Shown one piece after another: positions 7,349 to 15,758 of a stretch of 64,000 bases of DNA. The notes beneath the pieces are model-generated. The model was not told the origin of the DNA and did no database searches. It saw nothing but the letters and a program-made list of their open reading frames with translations. The translations under genes and the position numbers were made by a program. Source of the stretch: Saccharopolyspora endophytica (GTDB lineage: Bacteria; Actinomycetota; Actinomycetes; Mycobacteriales; Pseudonocardiaceae); the NCBI RefSeq assembly GCF_018070075.1, contig NZ_JAGPXE010000004.1, forward strand, positions 124,001-188,000, in the 5' to 3' direction. How positions within the stretch are numbered: position 1 is the first letter of the stretch; each line of letters starts with the position of its first letter.

Positions 7349-8773
7349 TCATGGTGCTGTGTGCACACCACCACCTGCGGCTCGCTCCGGTGCGAGAACC
7401 GGTCCGGTCGGCAGCAGCGAGAGCAGGTGCGCTGGAACCGGAACCGCGTCGGACAGCCGATAGCCGAGGGCTTCGGCCGCGCTCTGGCCGGGCACCGGGT
7501 ACTTGGCGCCCGAGTCGGTGACCAGGTAGAGGCCGGCGCCTGGCACGCCGGGCGCGGGCAGCGTGCGAGCGAGCACGCCCGCGCCTGGTTGGACGTCGAT
7601 GCGGTCGGCGGTGAACTCGTCGCGCTCGATGCCCGGTCCGTCGACGATCACGCCGGCTTCGGGCCATCCGCTGACCAATGTGGACTTGGCGCCGCGTGAC
7701 CCGGGTTCGACCTGGGCGCAGGGCGCTCCGAGGTCCGAGGAGTCCGACGTTCCGGCGGTGGGCAGCAGCGACGGCGGCTTGTCCGGCAGCTGCGACATCA
7801 GCGGCGACGAGGGCATCTGCCCGACCGAGGCCATAGCCGCGGGTGAGAGGACCCGCGGGCTCGGCTGCCCGCCACCGGCCGGGTCGCCCATCGCCAGCGC
7901 GGCGGTGGTGCCGTTGACCGGCATCAGTCCGCCCGTGGTGAGCATGTGGAGCGTCTGCGGGCGGCCGACGACACTGACGGAGAAGATCTGCCCGATGCGG
8001 GTGGGCTGGCCGCCGAGCGACGGGCCGGGCTGTCCCGCTCCGGGGATCCGCAGCGGTCCGAGGTCCGGTCCGGCGGGCATGGCGTTGATGAACGCGTCTC
8101 GCACCGGCAGCGCGGTGGAGGCGTCGTAGCCCAGCACCGCGGCCACCCACGGCGCGCTGAGCTTCATCCGCTTGTCCCGCCACACCAGGTACTGGTCGCC
8201 GCTGCTGGAGCGCACCAGGACGGCTTCGTCCTGCCGCGCGGGTTCCACATCGGACGTGTCGCCGACGTGCAGGGTGACGGTGGCGTGCGGAGCCCCGGCG
8301 GCGTCGCGGGTGGTGGTCGCGCAGACCAGCCACGCCTGGGCCGCGCTGCCCGCGCCGCCTGCCGGGATCCCGTCGGGGGCGCCGATGATGCCGATCGGAG
8401 TGCCGCGCGGGACGTCGCTCAACGTCGAGCGGGACACCTCCGCGACCTCCTTCGCCCCGAGCAGCCGCGCCGACGCGTAGTTGAGCACCGGGCGCAGCGT
8501 GCCGTCGGAGGCCAGCACGTACTGGCTCCCCGTCTCCTTCTCCACGATGAGCTTGCCGGGCTCGGACCAGTCGGTCGCTCCGCCGAAGCCGAGAACGCCG
8601 GCGACGGCGAATCCGGCGACGATGAGCATCGACAGCATCAGGCCGATGACGTAGCCCAGCGGGGTCCGCCGCAGCGGCGGATCGGGCGCGTCGGGTTCGG
8701 CCTGCACCAGCGCGGAGACGACCCGCGCCGACATGAAGGAGTGCGCCTGGACCTGATCACTTCGCGAGTGCAC
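7349..8773 (-). CDS. eccB: Type VII secretion membrane protein EccB
   Basis: This is a 474-aa bitopic membrane protein of the ESX core complex. The N-terminus (SRSDQVQAHSFMSARVVSALVQ) matches the start of EccB proteins. One membrane helix lies at about residues 41-63. The periplasmic-side part carries EccB-type repeat segments such as SGDQYLVWRDKRMKL and GAKYPVPGQSAAEALGY. Two Cys residues (CATTT near 151 and GAPCAQV near 351) could form the usual disulfide. The GTG start has GGGGAGG 5 nt upstream. It is 48 bp downstream of eccD and 67 bp upstream of the first esx gene. Confidence 0.93.
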   Translation of the reverse strand: MHSRSDQVQAHSFMSARVVSALVQAEPDAPDPPLRRTPLGYVIGLMLSMLIVAGFAVAGVLGFGGATDWSEPGKLIVEKETGSQYVLASDGTLRPVLNYASARLLGAKEVAEVSRSTLSDVPRGTPIGIIGAPDGIPAGGAGSAAQAWLVCATTTRDAAGAPHATVTLHVGDTSDVEPARQDEAVLVRSSSGDQYLVWRDKRMKLSAPWVAAVLGYDASTALPVRDAFINAMPAGPDLGPLRIPGAGQPGPSLGGQPTRIGQIFSVSVVGRPQTLHMLTTGGLMPVNGTTAALAMGDPAGGGQPSPRVLSPAAMASVGQMPSSPLMSQLPDKPPSLLPTAGTSDSSDLGAPCAQVEPGSRGAKSTLVSGWPEAGVIVDGPGIERDEFTADRIDVQPGAGVLARTLPAPGVPGAGLYLVTDSGAKYPVPGQSAAEALGYRLSDAVPVPAHLLSLLPTGPVLAPERAAGGGVHTAP

Positions 8774-8821
8774 GACGACCTCCCCGCACAGCTGCGCAAG
8801 TCGGCCGCGGCAGCGCCTCTG

Positions 8822-10252
8822 CTACGACCATGAGGCCCTCACCAGTGCGTAGAGGTTCAGGGCGGCGAAGGTCATCGGGATGATCGCGATGGCGAGGGTG
8901 GTGTGCGCCCAGTCGCCGGCGCGGCCCCAGTGCGGCAGCATCTTCCGGCCGGGCAGGCCGCGGGCCCCGGCGAGCAGGAGCCCGGCGAGCAGGACCAGCC
9001 CGCCGATGATGAAGATCCGCCAGGTTCCGGGGATCAGCAGGCACATCGCGGAGATCACCGCGGCGAGCCCGAGGAAGCCGGGCACCATGACGGCGACGCG
9101 CTGGCGGGAGCTGACGAACTCGCGGGAGTGCAGCAGGAGCAGCAGCGAGGCGATCGCGGCGAGGGTCGGCGACGCCCACCCCGGGGTGAAGGCGAGGATG
9201 CCGAGGCAGCCCGCGATGACGACGCCGAGCCCGAAGCACAGGGCGGTGAGGTTGAAGTCGGCCGCGGCGGTGCGGTTCATCAGCTCGCGTCCGGGTTCCG
9301 GGTCGATGCCTTCCTGGAACTCCTCGGCGGAGGTCGGCAGCGGCGGCACCTTGAGCCCGGCCATCCAGGCGGCGATGCGCGGAACGCGGGTTCCGACCAG
9401 CAGCGTCACGGCGAGCACGACGGCGGCGGCACCGCCCGCGGAGAGCATGTCGAAGGTGTTGAGCAGGCCGACGAGCGCGGTGAGGCCGGTCGCCAGCATC
9501 GCGGCGAGGTACCCGGCGCCGAATCCGCCGCCGACCAGGAAGCGGCCGAGCACGATGGCGCTGGTGCACACCGCCGCCGCGGTCAGGCAGGGCGCGACGA
9601 GCTGCGGGTTCATCGCGAGGACGGGTCGGCCGATCATCGGCAGCGCCCAGCCGGCGGCGGCGCCGAACGCGGCGCTGCCGGTGAACAGCAGTTCCGCGGC
9701 GGCCCGGTCGCCGAGCGCCCGCGAGGCCAGGGTGGCCGCGCCGAGCAGCAGCAGCGCGACGCTGCCGGCGGTGATCGCCACCCACTGCCCCGCGCCGACG
9801 GTGGGCAGCAGGACGAGCCCGAGCGCGAGCGAGGCGCCGAGCAGCGCGAGGAACGCGCGGCGGGTGCTCTCCGGACGCCACAGGTCGCGGCGCTGGTTGC
9901 GGATTCCGGTGGCCACGCCGTCGGCGAGGTCGTCGAAGTCGGCCGGCGGCAACTGGTCGTTGCGCGGCCTGAGGTAGAGGATGTCGCCGTCGTAGAGGCC
10001 CAAGGCGGCGGTGCCGAGATCCTCCTGCAGGGCGGGCTCACCGAGCCGCTGCAGGACCCAACCGTCGTGTTCCAGACCCGCGTTGCCGAGTCCTCCCCCG
10101 AGGTGGTCGAGGAAGGTGGGCAGCAGGTCCGCGAGCGGAATGTGGGCGGGTACCGCGAGCTCGACCCGCGAGCTGGGGCCCTGAATCGTCAGTCGACACA
10201 CCTCGCCCGCGGCGACCGCGGGCTGAGCCGTCGTTCCCGTCATACCCACCAC
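8822..10252 (-). CDS. eccD: Type VII secretion integral membrane protein EccD
   Basis: This 476-aa protein has a ubiquitin-like cytosolic domain at residues 10-100 (from CRLTIQGPSSRVELAVP to YDGDILYLRPRND) and then about eleven hydrophobic membrane helices from residue 135 to the end. This is the EccD layout; EccD forms the membrane-spanning vestibule of the ESX pore. It is the first gene of the leftward unit and is divergent from eccC across 238 bp. The start is uncertain between GTG 10252 and ATG 10243; neither has a strong ribosome-binding site. Confidence 0.92.
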   Translation of the reverse strand: MVGMTGTTAQPAVAAGEVCRLTIQGPSSRVELAVPAHIPLADLLPTFLDHLGGGLGNAGLEHDGWVLQRLGEPALQEDLGTAALGLYDGDILYLRPRNDQLPPADFDDLADGVATGIRNQRRDLWRPESTRRAFLALLGASLALGLVLLPTVGAGQWVAITAGSVALLLLGAATLASRALGDRAAAELLFTGSAAFGAAAGWALPMIGRPVLAMNPQLVAPCLTAAAVCTSAIVLGRFLVGGGFGAGYLAAMLATGLTALVGLLNTFDMLSAGGAAAVVLAVTLLVGTRVPRIAAWMAGLKVPPLPTSAEEFQEGIDPEPGRELMNRTAAADFNLTALCFGLGVVIAGCLGILAFTPGWASPTLAAIASLLLLLHSREFVSSRQRVAVMVPGFLGLAAVISAMCLLIPGTWRIFIIGGLVLLAGLLLAGARGLPGRKMLPHWGRAGDWAHTTLAIAIIPMTFAALNLYALVRASWS

Positions 10253-10490
10253 ACGGTCCCCGGTCTAGGAACAGTTCAACCAATTTGACGAACGCCGGTC
10301 TCCGGCGGCAGCCCGCCCACCTGCGCCGGGCGCGTTGCGCACCGCCGATCGGCCGAACCGGGCCCACTCCGCCCAGTTCCGGACGATGGTCGGTATTTCG
10401 GTCGGCCGGTTTCCCGCTGCGGCTTTGACCCGTTTGGAGTCCTGCAGCCGTGTAGGGGATGAGGGGTAGCAGGGAAAGGATCTGATCGCA
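10253..10490. promoter_or_regulatory. Divergent promoter region between eccD and eccC
   Basis: This 238-bp gap separates the two divergent ESX transcription units, so both promoters must lie here. An AGGGAAAGGA ribosome-binding stretch at 10471-10480 serves eccC. No clear -35/-10 pair or strong palindrome could be assigned by eye. Confidence 0.6.
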
Positions 10491-13400
10491 TTGAGTGTGA
10501 CGCCGTTTCGGCGACCGGCCAGGCAGAAGCCCCCCGCGATGCCCGACGGGGAACTGTCCTTGCAGGAGCCGCCCGTCATACCCGAGCAGGTCAGTGGCGG
10601 TTTCGGCGGTCTGCTGATGTACCTGCCGATGGCGCTGGGTTCCGGGGCCATGATGCTGATGTTCATGGGCCGCGGCGGTTCCGGCGGTTTCGGCGGCATC
10701 GGGCTCATCGTGGTGGCGCTGATGGCGGTGTCCATGCTGGCCATGGGTTTCGGCCAGATGGGGCGCAACATCGGCGAGCGCAAGCGCCGCCTCAAGGGCG
10801 AGCGCCGCGACTACCTGCGCTACCTGGGCCAGATGCGCAAGCAGGTCCGCCAGGTCGCGGTGGATCAGCGAAAGGCGTTGTCGTGGCGGCATCCTGACCC
10901 GTCGGGCCTGTGGTCGGTGGCGATGAGCGGACGGCTGTGGGAGCGGCGCTTGTCGCACGCCGACTTCGCCGAGGTCCGCATCGGCCGGTCCGCGCAGCGG
11001 CTGGCGATGAAGATGACGCCGGTGCAGTCCAAGCCGGTGGAGGACCTGGAGCCGCTGTCCGCTCGGGCGCTGCGCCGGTTCATCAAGGCATACACCACTG
11101 TGGACGATCTGCCGACGGCCCTGTTCCTGCGCGGTTTCTCGCAGGTGCAGATGCGCGGTGACGTCGAGGCCGCGCGCGGCCTGCTGCGCGCCGTGCTGGC
11201 GCAGCTGGTGACCTTCCACTCCCCCGACGACCTCAAGATCGCCGTGTGCGCGAGCTCCGACCGGGCGTCCGAGTGGGACTGGGTGAAGTGGCTGCCGCAC
11301 GCCCAGCACGCCAGCCAGCAGGACGGCGCCGGTCACGTGCGGATGCTGACCAGCACGCTCGCCGAGCTGGAGGCCGTCGTCGGTCCGGACCTGGGCGACC
11401 GGGGCCGGTTCGAGGCCGGTGCGAGCCCGACCCGCGACGAGCCGTTCGTGGTGGTCGTCCTCGACGGCATCACCACCCCGGCGGAGTCCCGGCTGGCCGG
11501 TGCCGGCTACCGCAACGCGACCGTGCTCAACCTCGACATGTCCGGGACCGCCCAGCGCACGACGCTGCGCCTGGAGCTGGCGAGCGAAAAGATCGACATG
11601 ATCCGGCTCAACCGCTCCGGCGCCGAGGTGCGCACCGAGCTGGGCACCCCGGACTCGCTGAGCCTGTCGCAGGTGACCTCGCTGGCGCGCACGCTGGCTC
11701 CGTTCCGGCTCAGCGCCACCACCGACATCGTCGAGCCGATGGTCACCGACTTCGACCTCGCCGCGCTGCTGGAGGTCGGCGAGATGGACAAGCTCGACGC
11801 CGCCCGCACCTGGGCGCGGACCTCGCCGCAGGACCGGCTGCGGGTGCCGATCGGCATCGCCGAGAACGGCACCAAGATCGAGCTGGACATCAAGGAGTCC
11901 GCGCAGGGCGGCATGGGCCCGCACGGCCTGCTGATCGGCGCGACGGGTTCGGGCAAGTCGGAGCTGCTGCGCACGCTGGTGGTCGCGATGGCGATCACGC
12001 ACTCCTCGGAGTTCCTCAACTTCGTGCTGGTGGACTTCAAGGGCGGCGCGACGTTCCTGGGCCTGGACGAGCTGCCGCACACCTCGGCGGTGATCACCAA
12101 CCTGGCCGACGAGGCACCGCTGGTCACCCGCATGCAGGACGCGCTGCAGGGCGAGATGGTGCGCCGCCAGGAGCTGCTGCGCTCGGCGGGCAACTACAGC
12201 TCGCTGCTGGAGTACGAGAAGGCCCGCGCCGCGGGCGCTCAGCTGGCTCCGATGCCGAGCCTGTTCCTGGTGGTCGACGAGTTCAGCGAGCTGCTGGCCT
12301 CGCACCCCGACTTCGCGGAGCTGTTCGTGATGATCGGCCGGCTGGGCCGGTCGCTGGGCGTGCACCTGCTGCTGGCCTCGCAGCGCATCGACGACGGCCG
12401 GATGCACAAGCTGGAGAGCCACCTGTCCTACCGGATCGGCCTGCGCACCTTCTCGGCGATGGAGAGCCGTTCGGTGATCGGTGTCCCGGACGCCTACCAG
12501 CTGCCGAGCGCGCCGGGCAACGGCTACCTGCGCTCGGACGTGGCCACCCTGTCGCGGTTCAAGGCCGCCTACGTCTCGGCGCCGTTCAAGCGGCGCACCG
12601 CGGAGCAGCGCAAGGCCGAGATCAGCCGCCAGGTGGTGACCTTCGGCGCCGCCCGGCTGCCCGACGCGCCCACCGCGCAGGTCCCGGAGCCGGAACCCGA
12701 GACCGAGGAGGAGTCGACCGAGACCCTGCTGCAGGTCGCGGTCAGCCGTCTCAAGGGCCAGGGCCCGCCGGCGCACCAGGTGTGGCTACCTCCGCTGGAC
12801 GAGCCGCCGACGCTCGACGAGCTGCTGCCGCCGCTGGTCCCGGATGCCGACCACGGCCTGACCCCGATCAGCTGGCCGGGTCGCGGCAAGCTGCAGGTGC
12901 CGGTGGGCGTCATCGACAAGCCCTTCGACCAGGCCCGCGAGCTGTACATGGTGGACCTGTCCGGGGTCGGCGGGCACGTCGGCATCGCCGGTGGCCCGCA
13001 GGCGGGCAAGTCGACGATGCTGCGCACGCTCATCGCCGGTCTCGCGCTGACCCACACGCCCTCGGAGGTGCAGTTCTACTGCCTGGACTTCGGTGGCGGC
13101 ACCCTGCAGACCCTCGGCGAGCTGCCGCACATCGGCGGCATCGCCGGGCGCATGGACAAAGAGCGGGTCAGCCGCACCGTGGCCGAGGTGCAGGGCGTGC
13201 TGGCCAAGCGCGAGGAGCTCTTCGCCGCGCACGGCGTGGAGAACATGGCCGAGTACCGGGAGCTGCGCCGCAAGGGCAAGATCCCGGAGGACTCCTTCGG
13301 CGACGTGTTCCTGGTGGTGGACAACTGGGGCACTCTGCGCAGCGACTTCGAGCAGCACGACCAGACGATCCGCTCGCTGGCCTCGCGCGGCCTGACCTAC

Positions 13401-14462
13401 GGCATCCACCTGATGCTGACCACCGGCCGCTGGGCCGACATCCACAGCCAGCTGCGCGACCAGCTGGGAACCCGGCTGGAGCTGCGGCTGGGCGACTCGA
13501 TCGACTCGGTGATCGACATGCGCGCGGCGGCGGGCGTTCCGCGCCAGCCGGGGCGCGGTCTGACGATGGACAAGCTGCACTTCCTGTCCGCGGTCCCGCG
13601 CCTGGACGGCCTGCGCCGGGTCGACGACCTGGCCAAGGGCGCCCGGATGCTGGCCGAGGCCGTTGCCGACAACTGGGACGGCGAGGACGCCGCCGGGGTC
13701 CGGATGCTGCCGTCGGTGCTGCCCGCCGGGCAGCTGCCCGAGCCGCAGGGCACGCTGCGGGTCGCGCTGGGCTGGGGCGAGGCGGACCTGCAGCCGGTGT
13801 GGCACGACTTCTCCACCCAGCCGCACCTGACGGTCCTCGGCGACACCGGCAGCGGCAAGACCGCGCTGCTGCGGTTGATCGCCGACGCGATCCCGAAGAA
13901 CTACGCGCCGGGCGAGGCCGAGCTGATCCTGGTCGACTCGCGCCGCGTGCTGCTGGACGCGGTCCCGGACGCCTACCGGCGGGGTTTCGCGTTCTCGGCG
14001 ACCGCCGCGAAGGACATCGTGGGCACCGCCGCGGGCGAGCTGCGCGAGCGGCTGCCCGGCGCGGACGTCACGCCGCAGCAGCTGCAGCGGCGCGACTGGT
14101 GGTCGGGCCCGGAGGTGTTCATCCTCGTCGACGACTACGACCTGCTGGCCAGCACCATGGGCGGTCCGCTGGACTCGCTGCTGGACCTGCTGCCGCAGGC
14201 CGCTGACATCGGTCTGCACGTGATCCTCACCCGCAGCGCCGCCGGTTCCTCGCGGCTGTCGATGGACTCGGTGGTGCGACGCATGCAGGAGTCCAACACG
14301 CCGGACCTGGCGTTCTCCTGCCCGCCCACGGAGATGCCGCTGCTCAACGGCATGCGCCCGCAGGTGCTGCCCACGGGCCGGGCGCACCTGGTGACCCGCC
14401 GCAGCGCGACGCTGATGCAGGCGGGCTGGCTGGAGCCGCGTCCGGCGGGAGACCGGGCGTGA
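10491..14462 (+). CDS. eccC: Type VII secretion FtsK/SpoIIIE ATPase EccC (fused EccCa-EccCb)
   Basis: This 1323-aa motor protein is made as one chain, with two membrane helices near residues 40-90. Three FtsK-like ATPase domains follow. Domain 1 has Walker A GATGSGKS near residues 483-490 and Walker B LFLVVDEFSELL. Domain 2 has a slightly unusual P-loop, GGPQAGKST, near 833-841 and FLVVDNWGTL. Domain 3 has GDTGSGKT near 1116-1123 and FILVDDYDLL. EccC binds the C-terminal tails of WXG100 substrates and powers export. The TTG start at 10491 has AGGGAAAGGA 10 nt upstream; a GTG two codons on is the alternative. Its stop overlaps the mycP start (GTGA). Confidence 0.95.
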   Translation: MSVTPFRRPARQKPPAMPDGELSLQEPPVIPEQVSGGFGGLLMYLPMALGSGAMMLMFMGRGGSGGFGGIGLIVVALMAVSMLAMGFGQMGRNIGERKRRLKGERRDYLRYLGQMRKQVRQVAVDQRKALSWRHPDPSGLWSVAMSGRLWERRLSHADFAEVRIGRSAQRLAMKMTPVQSKPVEDLEPLSARALRRFIKAYTTVDDLPTALFLRGFSQVQMRGDVEAARGLLRAVLAQLVTFHSPDDLKIAVCASSDRASEWDWVKWLPHAQHASQQDGAGHVRMLTSTLAELEAVVGPDLGDRGRFEAGASPTRDEPFVVVVLDGITTPAESRLAGAGYRNATVLNLDMSGTAQRTTLRLELASEKIDMIRLNRSGAEVRTELGTPDSLSLSQVTSLARTLAPFRLSATTDIVEPMVTDFDLAALLEVGEMDKLDAARTWARTSPQDRLRVPIGIAENGTKIELDIKESAQGGMGPHGLLIGATGSGKSELLRTLVVAMAITHSSEFLNFVLVDFKGGATFLGLDELPHTSAVITNLADEAPLVTRMQDALQGEMVRRQELLRSAGNYSSLLEYEKARAAGAQLAPMPSLFLVVDEFSELLASHPDFAELFVMIGRLGRSLGVHLLLASQRIDDGRMHKLESHLSYRIGLRTFSAMESRSVIGVPDAYQLPSAPGNGYLRSDVATLSRFKAAYVSAPFKRRTAEQRKAEISRQVVTFGAARLPDAPTAQVPEPEPETEEESTETLLQVAVSRLKGQGPPAHQVWLPPLDEPPTLDELLPPLVPDADHGLTPISWPGRGKLQVPVGVIDKPFDQARELYMVDLSGVGGHVGIAGGPQAGKSTMLRTLIAGLALTHTPSEVQFYCLDFGGGTLQTLGELPHIGGIAGRMDKERVSRTVAEVQGVLAKREELFAAHGVENMAEYRELRRKGKIPEDSFGDVFLVVDNWGTLRSDFEQHDQTIRSLASRGLTYGIHLMLTTGRWADIHSQLRDQLGTRLELRLGDSIDSVIDMRAAAGVPRQPGRGLTMDKLHFLSAVPRLDGLRRVDDLAKGARMLAEAVADNWDGEDAAGVRMLPSVLPAGQLPEPQGTLRVALGWGEADLQPVWHDFSTQPHLTVLGDTGSGKTALLRLIADAIPKNYAPGEAELILVDSRRVLLDAVPDAYRRGFAFSATAAKDIVGTAAGELRERLPGADVTPQQLQRRDWWSGPEVFILVDDYDLLASTMGGPLDSLLDLLPQAADIGLHVILTRSAAGSSRLSMDSVVRRMQESNTPDLAFSCPPTEMPLLNGMRPQVLPTGRAHLVTRRSATLMQAGWLEPRPAGDRA

Positions 14463-15613
14463 GGGCGGCGGTCGCGGTGGTGGCCGGGGTGGTGCTCGCG
14501 ATGGCACCGATCCCGGCCGCAGCCCAGCAGCAGCAGTGCGCGCAACCGGCGAATCACGTGGTGCCGCAGGAGGGTTGGGCCCTGCAACGCCTCGACCCGA
14601 GCCGCGTGTGGGGACTGACGACCGGCGAGTCGGTGACCGTCGCGGTCATCGGCACGGGTGTCAGCGCTGCGGCGCCGGCGCTGTCCGGTGCGGTGCTGTC
14701 CGGGCAGAGCCTCAGCGGCGGCGCGGGCGACGACGACTGCGCGGGCCGCGACACGTTCATGGCCGGGGTGATCGCGGCACGTCCGGCGGCGGGCACCGGT
14801 TTCACCGGCATCGCACCGGGCGCGCGGATCCTGCCGATCCGCATCACCAACGACCCGAAGGAGGTCGAGGCGGGCAAGCTGGCCTCGGCGATCCGCTCGG
14901 CCGCCGACGGCGGGGCGAAGGTGATCGCCGTGTCGGTCGGCACGGCCGCCGCCGACGGCGGGCTGCGCGCGGCGGTGTCCTACGCGCTGAGCAAGGACGC
15001 ACTGGTCATCGCACCGTCCGATGTGGACGTGGGCGAGGACGCGATCCCCTACCCCGCCGCGTTCCCGGAGGCGCTGGCGGTCACCGGCATCACCGGCGCG
15101 GGCGAGCCGATCCAGCACGCGGCAGGCCCGCCCGCGCTGGTCGCGCCGGGCAACGAGGTGGTCGGCATCGCCCCGCGCGGCAGCGGTCAGCTGGTGGCCT
15201 CCGGCGGCGGCATCGGGGTCGCGTTCGTCGCGGGCACGGCCGCGCTGGTGCGGGCCTACCACCCGCAGCTGTCCGCGTCCCAGGTGCGAGAGCGCCTGCA
15301 GGACACCGCCGATCACCCGCCCGCCGAGCTGCCGGACCCGCAGCGCGGCTACGGCGTGGTCAACCCGGCGTCCGCGGTCACCTCGGTGCTGCCCGCCGAG
15401 TCCGGCGAGATGCCGATGGCCGCGGCCGCTCAACCGGTTCACCTGCCACCGACGCCGGTCGTCGACCCGCTGCCGCGACTGGTCGCGCTGCTGGTCACCG
15501 GCTCGGTGGGGCTGCTGGCGGTGCTCGGCGCGATCGGCGCGGTGCTGCTGCCGCGAGCCCGCGAGCGGGGCTGGCGGTCGGCGTGGCACGGCACCCCGAA
15601 GAACGGGGGCTAG
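14459..15613 (+). CDS. mycP: Mycosin-type subtilase of the ESX locus, catalytic triad absent (pseudoprotease)
   Basis: This is a 384-aa mycosin: a signal peptide (residues 1-22), a subtilisin-like fold, a proline-rich linker, one C-terminal membrane helix (about 343-365) and a short basic tail. All three catalytic positions are changed. The Asp of the VIDTGV motif is Gly65 (VAVIGTGV), the His of GHGT is Arg97 (GRDT), and the Ser of GTS is Gly251 (SGGGIGVAFVAG). The oxyanion region (AAGN in relatives) reads APSD. The reading frame and surrounding fold motifs are intact, so this is not decay by frameshift. Mycosins of mycobacteria also stabilise the ESX membrane complex independently of proteolysis, so a purely structural role fits. 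The GTG start overlaps the eccC stop by 4 bp. Confidence 0.9.
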   Translation: MRAAVAVVAGVVLAMAPIPAAAQQQQCAQPANHVVPQEGWALQRLDPSRVWGLTTGESVTVAVIGTGVSAAAPALSGAVLSGQSLSGGAGDDDCAGRDTFMAGVIAARPAAGTGFTGIAPGARILPIRITNDPKEVEAGKLASAIRSAADGGAKVIAVSVGTAAADGGLRAAVSYALSKDALVIAPSDVDVGEDAIPYPAAFPEALAVTGITGAGEPIQHAAGPPALVAPGNEVVGIAPRGSGQLVASGGGIGVAFVAGTAALVRAYHPQLSASQVRERLQDTADHPPAELPDPQRGYGVVNPASAVTSVLPAESGEMPMAAAAQPVHLPPTPVVDPLPRLVALLVTGSVGLLAVLGAIGAVLLPRARERGWRSAWHGTPKNGG

Positions 15614-15758
15614 GCTACGTGCGCGAGCAGAACTCGATCACGCCCGCTGCGGCGGCGCACATCGGTCGCGATCCGCGAATGACCCAACCGAAAAGTTCGA
15701 ACGCGCGCGACTCCGGTGACCGGTCGGCACCGGTCCGGGATCAGGCAGGGGCGCGTTG

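Noticed and set aside
10038-12776. A 912-codon open frame on the minus strand opposite eccC
   Set aside because: It is a GC-codon shadow: the composition is Arg/His/Gln/Leu-rich without any domain, while the plus strand encodes a complete EccC.
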